From the NCBI RefSeq assembly GCF_014931565.1, contig NZ_CP063353.1, positions 2,356,001 through 2,420,000 on the forward strand: a DNA stretch of 64,000 bases. Reading direction: 5' to 3'. This document shows, piece after piece, positions 45,029 through 54,479 of this stretch. Position numbers and translations under genes: made by a program. The stretch is from Clostridium sp. 'deep sea' (GTDB lineage Bacteria > Bacillota > UBA994 > PWPR01). The number at the start of each line of letters is the position of its first letter. Position 1 is the stretch's first letter. Under the pieces are notes generated by a model. That model was not told where the DNA came from and did no database searches. It saw only the letters and a list, made by a program, of their open reading frames with translations.

Positions 45029-46654
45029 TTATTCTATATCCCAAAGGTGAACATCATAATAAATGCTATCGTTAAAATACTTAATATTCTTAACTCTAGG
45101 AGCAACTGCTCTGCCTTTAATAGGGTTATACATCCAAATAATTGGTTGCTCTTCATTCATGAATTGTGCCCACTCAAAATACGCCTCTTGACGCTTCTCT
45201 ACATCTGCATAAGATAAACCTTTATCTAACAAGTCAATACATTTTTTAGGAGAATATCTTGGGAAGTTAAAGGGAGCACCTTCAGCCCATATACCCATAT
45301 GGTCTCCATCCATACCTAGAGTAAATCCTATTGCAAACATGTCAAATTTACCATCTTTACATCTCTGTCGGAGGGTAGCGAACTCCATTATTTCCATATT
45401 CATTTTAACGCCAATAGCAGCTAAGTTTTGCTCTGCAATTGCACAATACTGCTCTCTAATTTGGTTGCCAGATGGATACACAAAGTCAATCTCTAACTGT
45501 TTACCGTTTGGCTTTTTCATAATGCCATCTTCGTATGTATAACCAGCTTCTTGCATTAAGCTAATAGCTTTTTCAGGGTTATACTCATAATTCTTTAAAG
45601 TATCTAATGGAGGGCAGGCCCATGATGCAGGTGAATATGGGTTATTAGCAACAATACCCTTACCATAAAGTAATGAATCTACGACTCCTTGTCGATCAAT
45701 TGCATGCGCAAAGGCTTGGCGTAGCTTTTTATTTTGGAAGGTCTCTTTGGTATGATTAAAACCTATGTATTGAAAACCTAAGTCTAAACCCTCTACAATA
45801 TTAATATTATTTTCTGCATATGTAGCCATATCATCTGGATTAAAGTCGTTTATTTCAATAATATCGATATCGCCCTTAAGTAAATGGGCAATAGCTAAAT
45901 CTTGGTTTACAGCCTTTATAACAATTCCATCAATTTTAGGACAGCCTTGCCAATACTCTTCATTTTTAACTAAAGATGCGTATTGATCTGGTTCAAAAGA
46001 TTCCAGCTTAAAGGCACTTGTTCCAACAGGATTTTGAAATAAATCTGTATGCGATTTCATATCTGCTATTGGAATATCTCCAAAAATATGCTCTGCAACT
46101 ATAGTTGTTCCACCTATATTACTTAAAAATGGAGCATATAGGCTTTCAGTAGTAATCTTGACTGTGTATGGGTCAATTATTTCAATGCCCTCAACATTAT
46201 CACTTTCACCTTCATGATAGGCCTCCATTCCTAAAATGTTTGATACATTGGAATAGCGTGGACCTGTATAGTCTGGATGACCTATAGACATAAAGGTGTA
46301 TTTAATATCTTCGGCATTAAACTCTTCACCATCGTGCCATTTTATACCCTCGCGTAGCTTAAATGTACAAGATAAATTATCCTCAGAAAATTGCCAGCTA
46401 CTAGCTAAAACAGGTATAAACTCCTTTTTTTCATTCATATCAACTAAAGAGTCGAATATTAAACCATACACTTTACTATCATATACAGCCTCTCCATACG
46501 ATGGATGAAACTCACCAGTAGGTGGATTCCATTGGGCAATTGTTATTATTTTCTGCTGATCTTTACCAACGGGATCTGTAGCATTATCACAGCCCACAAG
46601 TAAAGAGAACATCATAACAAAAACCATTAACACAACACCTAAGTTTCTTTTCAT
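45029..46654 (-). CDS. Peptide-binding lipoprotein 6, family 5 SBP (second opp operon)
   Basis: A 541-residue lipoprotein (lipobox LLVGC) of SBP family 5, clearly more distant from the five T-box paralogues (ITIAQWNPPTGEFHPSYGEA at the N-terminus, NKKLRQAFAHAIDRQG in the middle). The ATG at 46654 follows AGGAGG and is preferred over a start ten codons earlier. It is the first gene of oppBCDF operon 2. I found no T-box motif in its 600-bp upstream region. Confidence 0.92.
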   Translation of the reverse strand: MKRNLGVVLMVFVMMFSLLVGCDNATDPVGKDQQKIITIAQWNPPTGEFHPSYGEAVYDSKVYGLIFDSLVDMNEKKEFIPVLASSWQFSEDNLSCTFKLREGIKWHDGEEFNAEDIKYTFMSIGHPDYTGPRYSNVSNILGMEAYHEGESDNVEGIEIIDPYTVKITTESLYAPFLSNIGGTTIVAEHIFGDIPIADMKSHTDLFQNPVGTSAFKLESFEPDQYASLVKNEEYWQGCPKIDGIVIKAVNQDLAIAHLLKGDIDIIEINDFNPDDMATYAENNINIVEGLDLGFQYIGFNHTKETFQNKKLRQAFAHAIDRQGVVDSLLYGKGIVANNPYSPASWACPPLDTLKNYEYNPEKAISLMQEAGYTYEDGIMKKPNGKQLEIDFVYPSGNQIREQYCAIAEQNLAAIGVKMNMEIMEFATLRQRCKDGKFDMFAIGFTLGMDGDHMGIWAEGAPFNFPRYSPKKCIDLLDKGLSYADVEKRQEAYFEWAQFMNEEQPIIWMYNPIKGRAVAPRVKNIKYFNDSIYYDVHLWDIE

Positions 46655-46684
46655 TACAGTTTTCCTCCTAAACAAATTTTTCAC

Positions 46685-47309
46685 ATTATTTACAGCTAAA
46701 CTCTAATCAATACAATTTCCTATTTATGAGAAAATTCTACTAATGTTGAAGTTTAAATTCAATTTTAATCGAAATTTCCCTGCTTATTTTCTGAAAATTT
46801 TAAATTTTATTTCAAATCAAAATATAAAATTTTCTTATTTTTAGCTATTTAAGTGATTTTTAAATTAAATATTAAATATTTCATCACTAAATTACTCATA
46901 ATATATTTAGGTTATTTAAGTATTTATTTACATTTATACTATTATTTAAATAATATTAAATATTATTTGATCATACTAATAATTTACTGTGAATAAATTA
47001 AAAAAACTTATCCACAACTCTCACCTATACTCAAGCATAAATAATCTACTATTATGTTTTGTAAACTCATTATTTTATAAGAGTTTTCTATTAATATTTT
47101 ATTTATTTAAGATCTCTTATCTATAACAATTAACAACTTTTGTGAATAACTAGCCACTTTTACACAGAGTTATCCACAGAATTTTTATAAACATCTAAAT
47201 AATATTACATATATTGGATTATTGGTTAAATAAAAACTCTTTACTATTTAGGTATATGTGCTAACATATCTAATTAATAAATTTATAAGTATATAAAGAG
47301 GTACAACCA
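46685..47309. other. AT-rich intergenic region with four DnaA-box-like sequences
   Basis: TTATCCACA occurs at 47008-47016 and 47170-47178 on plus. TTATTCACA occurs on minus at 46988-46996 and 47141-47149. They form two inverted pairs (minus then plus). The region is very AT-rich and separates leftward from rightward genes. No dnaA or dnaN gene is nearby, so an origin role is unproven. Confidence 0.4.
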
Positions 47310-48206
47310 ATGAAAGCAAAGTCCGACAATAAAAATGTCGCGATACTATTCATGATTCTTGCAGCTTTTCTGTTTACTGTGATGCAATTGTTTATAAAGC
47401 TAACTCCACGCATACCAGTATTTGAAAAATTATTTTTTAGAAACTCTATTGGTTTACTAATTACATTTTTTTTGCTGAAAAAAAACAATGTATCAGTATT
47501 AGGTAAGAAGGAAAACAGAAAGTTGTTAGTTTTAAGAGGTTGCTTTGGGGTTGGGGGAGGCATTGCCTATTTTATTAGTGTAACTAATTTACCAATGGCA
47601 GATGCCTCAATAATTTATAATCTAAACCCGTTTTTTGTTACCCTATTTGCAGTTTTATGTTTAAAAGAAAAGCTTAAAAAACCACAAATTGCAGCTTTGC
47701 TGATAACATTTTTTGGTGCACTATTAGTTATAAAACCTCAGTTTAGTGCTGATACGATACCGGCATTAATAGGGTTTGTTGGTTCTATATTTATGGGAGC
47801 AGCTTATACAGTGTTAAGACAATTAAAGGGTAAAGAACATCCTTCTACAGCAGTATTTTATTTTTGCTTGTTCTCTACCTTGGCTTCTATACCATTCATG
47901 TTCTTCAATTATAAAGTACCAAATAGGTGGGAGATTTTAACTCTAATAAGCATCGGATTTTTTTCTGTAGCTGGTCAATTTGCTTTAACTTATGCTTATA
48001 AAAATGCTCCTGCCTCAGAGGTATCAATTTTTAACTATACCTCAATAATAATGTCAGTAATTTTTGGGGCGTTGGTTTGGCATGAGTTCCCTGATTTTTT
48101 AACATTGTTAGGTGCTTTTATTATTGTTGGAGTTGCAGTTACCTTATATGTAAGTGAAAGAGTTGCAAATAAAAAACTAAAGGGGGTTAATCATATTTCA
48201 TCCTAA
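47310..48206 (+). CDS. DMT superfamily transporter (EamA domains)
   Basis: A 298-residue protein with ten predicted helices in two EamA repeats (about 10-140 and 150-290). AAFLFTVMQLFIKLTPRIPVFEKLFFRN and KNAPASEVSIFNYTSIIMSVIFG are typical repeat sequences. Members export amino acids, nucleobases or other metabolites, and the substrate cannot be told. The start has AGAGG upstream. Confidence 0.88.
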   Translation: MKAKSDNKNVAILFMILAAFLFTVMQLFIKLTPRIPVFEKLFFRNSIGLLITFFLLKKNNVSVLGKKENRKLLVLRGCFGVGGGIAYFISVTNLPMADASIIYNLNPFFVTLFAVLCLKEKLKKPQIAALLITFFGALLVIKPQFSADTIPALIGFVGSIFMGAAYTVLRQLKGKEHPSTAVFYFCLFSTLASIPFMFFNYKVPNRWEILTLISIGFFSVAGQFALTYAYKNAPASEVSIFNYTSIIMSVIFGALVWHEFPDFLTLLGAFIIVGVAVTLYVSERVANKKLKGVNHISS

Positions 48207-48456
48207 CTATGATATAATTTTAGAGTAAAATATTATTAAAAATTATGTATAACAACAGATTAATACTCGTATTTTTATTATATAATTGAGGTATAGTCTT
48301 CATTCTAGTTGCTATGTTTAGAGCTTAAGTTTATTCTGTACCATACCAGTAGTACTAGTAGTTTTAGATACCTTAGTATTAATAATGTTTCAACTAATTT
48401 TACCATACTATTTAATTATTCTGTTTTTTATTAAGTTATTTTTATGGAGAAGTATT

Positions 48457-49278
48457 ATGCCAAGCTATAAAATATATTATGTAGACACCTTTACAAACAA
48501 AGCTTTTACCGGTAATCCAGCAGCAGTTTGTGTTACCAATCAGCCTCTCACCGAAGTCTTAATGCAAAAAATTGCTTTTGAACTTAATTTGTCAGAAACA
48601 GCCTTTACTTATTGTCTTAATAAACCTAAAAACTTGTATAATATAAGGTGGTATACACCAATAACTGAAGTATGTTTGTGTGGACATGCTACCTTAGCCA
48701 CAGCCCATATTTTATTTAATAACAGTTATGTAAATAGCGATTGTGTCAGCTTTTATGCTCAATACAGGGATTTATATTTACATGCCCAAAAAAGTAGTTA
48801 CGGAATTGCTTTAGAGTTTCCTAGAGACACTTTACAAGAGGTACCTACGTATTTAAAGCAAAGACTACTTAATTGTTTAAAACTGCCTAGTAACTGTCCT
48901 ATTTATCAAGGTAACCTTACAAAGCAAATTATTATTGAAGTAAATAATGAGCAAGTGGTGCAGAACTTGCAACCAAATTTTAAAGAGTTATTAAGTATAG
49001 CCTATAATTTAACAGGTGTAGCTGTTACTGCAAAATCTATAAGCTACGATTTTGTATCGCGTTTTTTCGACCCTTGGGAGGGCATAAATGAAGACCCTGT
49101 TACCGGATCTGCTCATACGGTTTTGGCTCCATATTGGAGTAAAAAGTTAAATAAAAATTCCCTAAATGCCAAACAAATATCTTCACGAGGTGGAAAGCTA
49201 AAGTTACAATTATCAAAACAACATGTTTATATTGCTGGCAACTCAATAACTACCTTAAAAGGGGAGATTTTAGTTTAA
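48457..49278 (+). CDS. PhzF family isomerase/epimerase-like protein
   Basis: A 273-residue protein with the PhzF hallmarks: YYVDTFTNKAFTGNPAAVC at the start, NLSETAF with the catalytic-type Glu, GHATLATAH, and the second-domain DPVTGSAHTVLAPYW. The physiological substrate of most PhzF proteins is unknown. The ATG at 48457 has TGGAGAAG upstream. A longer in-frame start at 48385 would add a hydrophobic stretch not seen in the family. Confidence 0.9.
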   Translation: MPSYKIYYVDTFTNKAFTGNPAAVCVTNQPLTEVLMQKIAFELNLSETAFTYCLNKPKNLYNIRWYTPITEVCLCGHATLATAHILFNNSYVNSDCVSFYAQYRDLYLHAQKSSYGIALEFPRDTLQEVPTYLKQRLLNCLKLPSNCPIYQGNLTKQIIIEVNNEQVVQNLQPNFKELLSIAYNLTGVAVTAKSISYDFVSRFFDPWEGINEDPVTGSAHTVLAPYWSKKLNKNSLNAKQISSRGGKLKLQLSKQHVYIAGNSITTLKGEILV

Positions 49279-49292
49279 AAAGGAGTGTTACC

Positions 49293-49760
49293 ATGTTTTT
49301 TGCTCGAAAAGCAACCGAAACAGAGAAACTATTAATTAAAGAGTGGTTGACGACCGAAAACCTTCCAACCACAGATATTTTTAATGAAAATATTGTTTTT
49401 TTATTAGGTGAATTGGATGATGAACTTGTAGCCTGTGGTGGTTTAGAGCTATATGATGATGTTGCAATAATGAGAGGATTATATGTTAAACCTAGTTTTA
49501 GAAAAGGTAATTTAGGAGAAACAATTGCTAGAGGTTTAATAAATTTAGCAGATAAAAGGTCTGTTAAATATATTTACACCTTAATTGATGATGATAATAT
49601 GGCTTACTTTTTAGCAAAAATGAGATACGTACCTTGTGAATGTACAGACCTTATTAAGGCTGTTCCTAGTAGTAATATCACTCAATACAAAAACAAAGCC
49701 AAAGCTTGGTGTTTAGATATTGATTTGTTTTTTAAAAATTCGTGTTGCTCAAAACACTAG
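49293..49760 (+). CDS. GNAT family N-acetyltransferase
   Basis: A 155-residue protein. GELDDELVACGGLELYDDVAIMRGLYV followed by KPSFRKGNLGETIARGL forms the acetyl-CoA site. The layout resembles ArsN-type acetyltransferases of the GNAT family, but no arsenic genes are nearby. It starts 14 bp after the PhzF gene with an AGGAG RBS, so both are probably co-transcribed. Confidence 0.8.
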   Translation: MFFARKATETEKLLIKEWLTTENLPTTDIFNENIVFLLGELDDELVACGGLELYDDVAIMRGLYVKPSFRKGNLGETIARGLINLADKRSVKYIYTLIDDDNMAYFLAKMRYVPCECTDLIKAVPSSNITQYKNKAKAWCLDIDLFFKNSCCSKH

Positions 49761-49831
49761 TTTTCTGTATAGTTGCAATAATCTTTGTTAATGTTTAAAA
49801 TATAATTATAAACAATATAGGAGGATTTACA

Positions 49832-50107
49832 ATGGCTAACGTTATTTTTTATGGTGCATCTTGGTGACCTGGCTGTAAACCAGCAAAAGAGTTTCTTTTG
49901 CAAAATAATGTGGAATATACCTATAAAGATATTGATAATAAGGATAATTTAAAAGAGTTTTACGCAATGCGTGACAAACATGAAATATATAACTCTATTA
50001 AAGCCGCTGGTAAATATGGTATTCCATCAATTCTAATTGATGGAGAACCACATGTAGATGTAATGAATCAAACAGCTATTATTAAAGAAAAATTGGGGCT
50101 AAAATAG
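49832..50107 (+). CDS. Selenocysteine-containing glutaredoxin-like protein
   Basis: This is a 91-residue reading frame. ATG at 49832 (RBS AGGAGG) runs into an in-frame TGA at 49865-49867 and on to the stop at 50107. The sequence around it is SWUPGCKPAKEF, a glutaredoxin/NrdH-like active site with Sec12 in place of the first Cys and C15 intact. IPSILIDGEPHVD carries the cis-proline. It is probably a cytoplasmic thiol reductase. A perfect SECIS-like hairpin follows the TGA. Starting at the first ATG after the TGA would lose the active site. Confidence 0.88.
49883..49901 (+). promoter_or_regulatory. SECIS-like hairpin for Sec12
   Basis: GCAAAAGA-GUU-UCUUUUGC is a perfect eight-pair stem with a GUU loop, the same loop as the hairpin after the Sec codon at 6650. 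The loop lies 23 nt after the UGA. Confidence 0.7.
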
Positions 50108-50140
50108 TTACTAAGGAAAATCATAATTTAATAATCAAAT

Positions 50141-50179
50141 AAAAAGACTATTGCCAAATAACACGCAATGGTCTTTTAA
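50141..50179 (+). terminator. Terminator of the selenoglutaredoxin gene
   Basis: AAAGACTATTG pairs with CAATGGTCTTT (one G-T pair) and is followed by TTTTAATAT. Confidence 0.75.
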
Positions 50180-50278
50180 TATATTTACTATTAATTATTA
50201 TTAGCTACTATTAGGTACCCTTGTCCATATTATCTGCATACTATATAGCAAAGATAAGTATTTTGGAGAGTGAACAAG

Positions 50279-50692
50279 GTGAGTAGATTTTTACAAGCTC
50301 AAATATCCCTTATTGCTGCTATCATAACATTTGCTTTAGGCGGTTGTACCTTTATTATAAAAGCGTTATTAGCAATAATGGCCTTAGATTATTTATCTGG
50401 AGTTATTTCTGCTGCTTATCATGGTAAGTTGAGTAGTAATATAGGAGTTAAAGGAATATCTAAGAAATTATTAATTATAATTTTAGTAAGTGTGGCTCAT
50501 TTAATTGATGGAATTTTAGGATTAGAATTTTTAGTAAGAAACACAGTTATATATTTTTATATGTCTAATGAAGTTATCTCTATTTTAGAAAATAGCATAA
50601 AACTGGGACTACCTGTACCTAAAATTTTGGTGAAAATTTGTGATGAGTTTAATGATAATAATTTGTTTAATACAATTCACAAAAATAAATAA
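50279..50692 (+). CDS. Phage holin family protein (TcdE/Phage_holin_4 type), orphan
   Basis: A 137-residue protein with three or four hydrophobic helices and the Phage_holin_4_1 pattern IMALDYLSGVISAAYHGKLSSNIGVKGISKKL. Such holins form pores in phage lysis or in toxin release (TcdE). No endolysin, other phage gene or toxin is next to it, so its use here is unclear. The GTG at 50279 has GGAG ten bases upstream; another GTG three codons earlier abuts the RBS. Confidence 0.82.
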   Translation: MSRFLQAQISLIAAIITFALGGCTFIIKALLAIMALDYLSGVISAAYHGKLSSNIGVKGISKKLLIIILVSVAHLIDGILGLEFLVRNTVIYFYMSNEVISILENSIKLGLPVPKILVKICDEFNDNNLFNTIHKNK

Positions 50693-50711
50693 ATCAAATT
50701 ACATGGTATTC

Positions 50712-50750
50712 AAAATAAGGATTCGCTCATTAGAGCAAATCCTTATTTTT
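50712..50750. terminator. Bidirectional terminator
   Basis: AAAATAAGGATT-GCTC...GAGC-AATCCTTATTTTT lies between the convergent holin and surface-protein genes. Confidence 0.8.
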
Positions 50751-50777
50751 ATCATTATATTAATGTTAATAAAGTAA

Positions 50778-53700
50778 CTAACTTACTACCGGAAACTTAG
50801 ATATTTCTTTAACAATATGATTCATAACTAAGGAGATATCTGCTTGATTAACAGTGTTATCTCCATTTACATCTCCAGCCATTAAATCAGCCCCGTTTAA
50901 AGGTTTTGAATTATTCACATGTTGCATAATCCTTACTACATCAACTACATTAATTTTACTATCTCCATTTACATCTCCGTAAGAGACAAACACTTCTACC
51001 TTACCGTGTTTTACTCTAGGTACTATGTCACTTAATAAAGCATCTGTAGCAAATGGCGATTTAATTATTAAGCTAGATGTTGTTCCTATTTCACCCAATA
51101 CCTTAAACTTAAGACTGCCTAAGTTGACTTCACTTTGAGATAAGCCACTTGTGTTTACTAAAGCAATTCTTAAAACTCCCTTTTCAACAACATTTGTGGT
51201 TATAGTCCAATCATTTAACATATTGCCAGCCTCAAAAGAACTAAACTCAATTACATCACCATTGTAACGTAGTTCATATTGTAATGCTGTTATTCCATTA
51301 GCATCTTTAAGAGTTACAGGAACTTCAGCTATAGCATTTGGAATTGTAACAATATTAGCAATGCTTAATGTTGGTCTTACTGCGGCTTCTTTAATACTGA
51401 TAACGTAATCTTTTTCTACAATTTTTGATGTTGCATCCTGTACTAAAATTGTTATATTGTAGTCCCCTGCATTAGTAGGGGTACCCGCTAGCGTACCATT
51501 ATTAAAGGACATACCATGAGGAGCAGGTGTAAGGCTAGACCATTGATATGGCTCTGTTCCTCCTATTGCCTGTAAAGTAAAGCTGTATTCTTTACCCACT
51601 ATAGCATATGGCAAGCTTTCTGTTGTGATGCTAAGATCATCACCAGCTACAGTGCACATTATGCTAAAACCACTAATTGCTTGATGCTGACCAACTGTAA
51701 TATATGCTTTTATATTATTTTGGCCTTGCTGAAGATTTAATCCAACACTAAAGTTGCCTTTATTATCGATATCAGTTACTTCAACTAATTCACCATTATT
51801 AACTTTAAACTCAAGCTTATCAAAGTCATCGGCGAAAGCTAAATAACCTGATAATGTTGTAGGTGTTTCATTTACTTCATATCCACTAGTTAAAACAACA
51901 CTTTTGTTACTAGAAAAAGTAAGATAACCAATCAAACTATTACTTTGATTATAAATTTTAAGATAAAATTGCTTACTTTTTATAGGATTATATTCTACTT
52001 CGTATTTATCATTATTTTTTGCTATTGTAATATCCTCAATATAATTAAGTTGATGATTTTCAATTTCGTATAACTCTGCACGAAGTTGGGGTTCATTACA
52101 ATTTACATGAGAACAATTAAACTTTAGTTTTATAGTTCCGCTAAACTGTTGATTAACGTTATCATAAAGATATTCTTTTTTAAAGAAGATTGTGTTATAA
52201 AAAAACTCTCTTTCATAATCAGCATAAATATTAGTGTCATCTTTATACTCAAGTTTTACAAAATTATATCCTTCTAGTAAACTTACGTTAATAGAAAAAT
52301 CCCCATTATCGTTTAATTCAACAATTTGCTCGCTATCATTGATAGTAGCCACAATTTGGTTTAGTCCACCAACTTTATTTTCTACATATCCCTCTATAAT
52401 AATATTTTGATTATCTTGATGTGAAGAATTTGGACCATTCCACCTAATTCTACTATCAACTGACTCAAGTCTAACACTAAATCCATTTCCAAATCTTCCA
52501 TCATTAGAATATATATATGTATCTATAAAGTTACTATTTGGTTGTAAATCAACCTCGAAACTAAAGTTTCCATTGTTATCTATGTTTGTTACAGTTACAG
52601 CATCTTGACCATCTAATTTGTATTCAAATTTTGTAAAATCATCAGCATATGCCAAATAACCTGTTACTGTATGATGCTGATTTTGGGTTTGACAGTCAGA
52701 AGTTATTACAACAGTAGGATAAACTTCAGTTGTATAATGCTTAATTAAATCATTATTATTATATAGTTTTATATAATAATAATCATATTTACTTGCTTCA
52801 AACTGTTCAGATTTAAATACATTATTCTCATTAGTTAATACTAAATTTTTGCTTAAATTAACCTCTTCATATTTTGAATTAACAGTATAAAGCTCCGCCC
52901 TTAGCTCTTGCACATCAGGTAAATCATTACTCTTATATAACTGTAAGCTTACCTTGCCATTATATTTTTGAGAATCATTATTGTATCCAGGGACTGATTT
53001 CATAAAGTCACAGTTATAGTATAAAGTATCGTTAAAAGTAGACTGGAACTTTGTCTCTTCTGCATACTTAATATAAATAAAGTTAATTCCTTCATTTAAA
53101 GTAACTTGCCAATGAGCCACTCCATTATCCTCAATATTTACAATAGTCTTTTCACCATTTAAATAACAATTTACAGTATTATAAGCTTCTAGTTTGTTTT
53201 CAATGTTTACATCTATGGTAATGTTTTGGTTTTGTTGATGATTTGGAAGGTTATTTAGAATATCCACCTCTGGTCTATTAACAATTTCTCCTTCAAAAGC
53301 TAAAATACTCTTATAAAACAAACCTATTTTTCCTAAATCGTATGATCCACTTACCATAAAGCCAAAGTTTGAGCTATCTACCATGGTTGGCTCTGCTATT
53401 TTCACACCCATTGTATTATTGTCGTTTATATAGTTTATTGTTAATTCACTTTTATTAATAATATCACTATTGTTATCTAGAAAACTACCTGAAACAATCT
53501 TTTGACCTTCTACTGGATAAGCCCACATCAACATATCTGGTGATTTAAGTTCCATTGAAGGTAAAACTTTATATGTACTATACGCTAAACTTGAAGTGCC
53601 TGCATTATCAAAACTAGCCGTATCGTTTGATTGGCCATAAACAAAAAATCTACCACTAACACTGGGAGTAATGACAATACTAAACTGTCCTCCTGTGGCA

Positions 53701-53987
53701 TCAATAGAGTATAAAACATCTTCTGCATTCATCTCATCTGTATCTAATAATCCGTTATTATTTTTGTCTTTTACAATATTTATTTTGTTATTTGAGTCAA
53801 TTATAGCTGATGTCTCTACAGACATTATGTACCCGTTTAAAGTAGTAGTTGTTAATTCACTATTTAAACTAATATTTGAACCGCCTGCTAAAACAACCTC
53901 AGCTTGGCTAGCCTCCGCTAAAGCCACATTTGAGAATAAACCAACAATTAATATTAGTGTAGTAATAACTACTAATGTTCTTTTCAT
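50778..53987 (-). CDS. Secreted surface protein with internal repeats, Ig-like, cohesin and dockerin domains
   Basis: A 1069-residue protein with a signal peptide (1-24). Domains in order: a unique N-terminal region (25-240), two divergent tandem repeats of about 255 residues (about 245-500 and 525-776; both start with an NQNI..ENK strand and both end with GYLA(Y/F)ADDF..E.K, D.DN.GNFS), a putative-Ig/cadherin-like domain (785-866), a cohesin-type beta-sandwich (about 872-1000) and a type I dockerin (1003-1062) with two calcium loops (GDVNGDSKINVVDV, GDVNGDNTVNQADI). No SLH or LPXTG anchor. It may attach to other cohesin proteins or to itself. Ligand unknown. Confidence 0.87.
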   Translation of the reverse strand: MKRTLVVITTLILIVGLFSNVALAEASQAEVVLAGGSNISLNSELTTTTLNGYIMSVETSAIIDSNNKINIVKDKNNNGLLDTDEMNAEDVLYSIDATGGQFSIVITPSVSGRFFVYGQSNDTASFDNAGTSSLAYSTYKVLPSMELKSPDMLMWAYPVEGQKIVSGSFLDNNSDIINKSELTINYINDNNTMGVKIAEPTMVDSSNFGFMVSGSYDLGKIGLFYKSILAFEGEIVNRPEVDILNNLPNHQQNQNITIDVNIENKLEAYNTVNCYLNGEKTIVNIEDNGVAHWQVTLNEGINFIYIKYAEETKFQSTFNDTLYYNCDFMKSVPGYNNDSQKYNGKVSLQLYKSNDLPDVQELRAELYTVNSKYEEVNLSKNLVLTNENNVFKSEQFEASKYDYYYIKLYNNNDLIKHYTTEVYPTVVITSDCQTQNQHHTVTGYLAYADDFTKFEYKLDGQDAVTVTNIDNNGNFSFEVDLQPNSNFIDTYIYSNDGRFGNGFSVRLESVDSRIRWNGPNSSHQDNQNIIIEGYVENKVGGLNQIVATINDSEQIVELNDNGDFSINVSLLEGYNFVKLEYKDDTNIYADYEREFFYNTIFFKKEYLYDNVNQQFSGTIKLKFNCSHVNCNEPQLRAELYEIENHQLNYIEDITIAKNNDKYEVEYNPIKSKQFYLKIYNQSNSLIGYLTFSSNKSVVLTSGYEVNETPTTLSGYLAFADDFDKLEFKVNNGELVEVTDIDNKGNFSVGLNLQQGQNNIKAYITVGQHQAISGFSIMCTVAGDDLSITTESLPYAIVGKEYSFTLQAIGGTEPYQWSSLTPAPHGMSFNNGTLAGTPTNAGDYNITILVQDATSKIVEKDYVISIKEAAVRPTLSIANIVTIPNAIAEVPVTLKDANGITALQYELRYNGDVIEFSSFEAGNMLNDWTITTNVVEKGVLRIALVNTSGLSQSEVNLGSLKFKVLGEIGTTSSLIIKSPFATDALLSDIVPRVKHGKVEVFVSYGDVNGDSKINVVDVVRIMQHVNNSKPLNGADLMAGDVNGDNTVNQADISLVMNHIVKEISKFPVVS

Positions 53988-54330
53988 TATAATCTCCTTA
54001 CGCCTTTCTATTTTGCATCAGTATTTAGGTAGAATATTTTCACCTCTTTTATTATTCACTCCTCTTTTTAGTTAGATATTATTAATTTTGACAAAGAAGA
54101 ATATGCCATAATAAGTATATAATATCTCTACTTATAATTTAAAGATAAGTATCATTTAAATTTTGTTTTATTTTAAGTAATTTTACCTATAACTCTTTGT
54201 TTCAGTAATTAATAGATGTACATAATTATTATTAAACTATTACAAATATTTCTTTTGTGTTACAAATGCCATTTATTGTTTAAATTCTAAATTTAAACAT
54301 ATATAATCTTTATTAAGAGAGGTGATAGTC
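53988..54330. other. Intergenic region upstream of the surface-protein gene
   Basis: AT-rich spacer between divergent genes. An AAGGAG RBS precedes the surface protein. I see no other clear element. Confidence 0.5.
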
Positions 54331-54429
54331 GTGTTAACTAAAAGCTTATTAAAAGATGTAATTCTGTCATTGGTTGTATCCATGACTGTTGCTACTATAC
54401 TGTCTACTTTACTGAGTTTTGTTGCTTAG
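54331..54429 (+). CDS. Small hydrophobic peptide (32 aa)
   Basis: GTG start eight bases after AGAGGTGATAG. The product begins MLTKSLLKDVILS and continues as a single hydrophobic helix ending LLSFVA. It has its own terminator. It might be a membrane peptide or toxin-like peptide. No homologue recognised. Confidence 0.5.
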   Translation: MLTKSLLKDVILSLVVSMTVATILSTLLSFVA

Positions 54430-54448
54430 TAATTTTTATTAAAAAAAT

Positions 54449-54479
54449 AATGGGTTCGTATATGCGAACCCATTTTATT
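54449..54479. terminator. Bidirectional terminator
   Basis: ATGGGTTCG-TATATG-CGAACCCAT, flanked by A-rich sequence on the left and T-rich on the right. Confidence 0.8.

Noticed and set aside
46988-47178. Calling this the chromosomal origin
   Set aside because: Four sites are too few to be sure and no dnaA, dnaN, recF, gyrB or rpmH gene is nearby. Kept only as a finding.
46685-47309. Possible T-box before the second opp operon
   Set aside because: No GTGGTACC motif and no terminator pair were found, so this operon is not T-box controlled.
50279-50692. Holin as evidence of a prophage
   Set aside because: No other phage gene, integrase or attachment repeat was seen around it.
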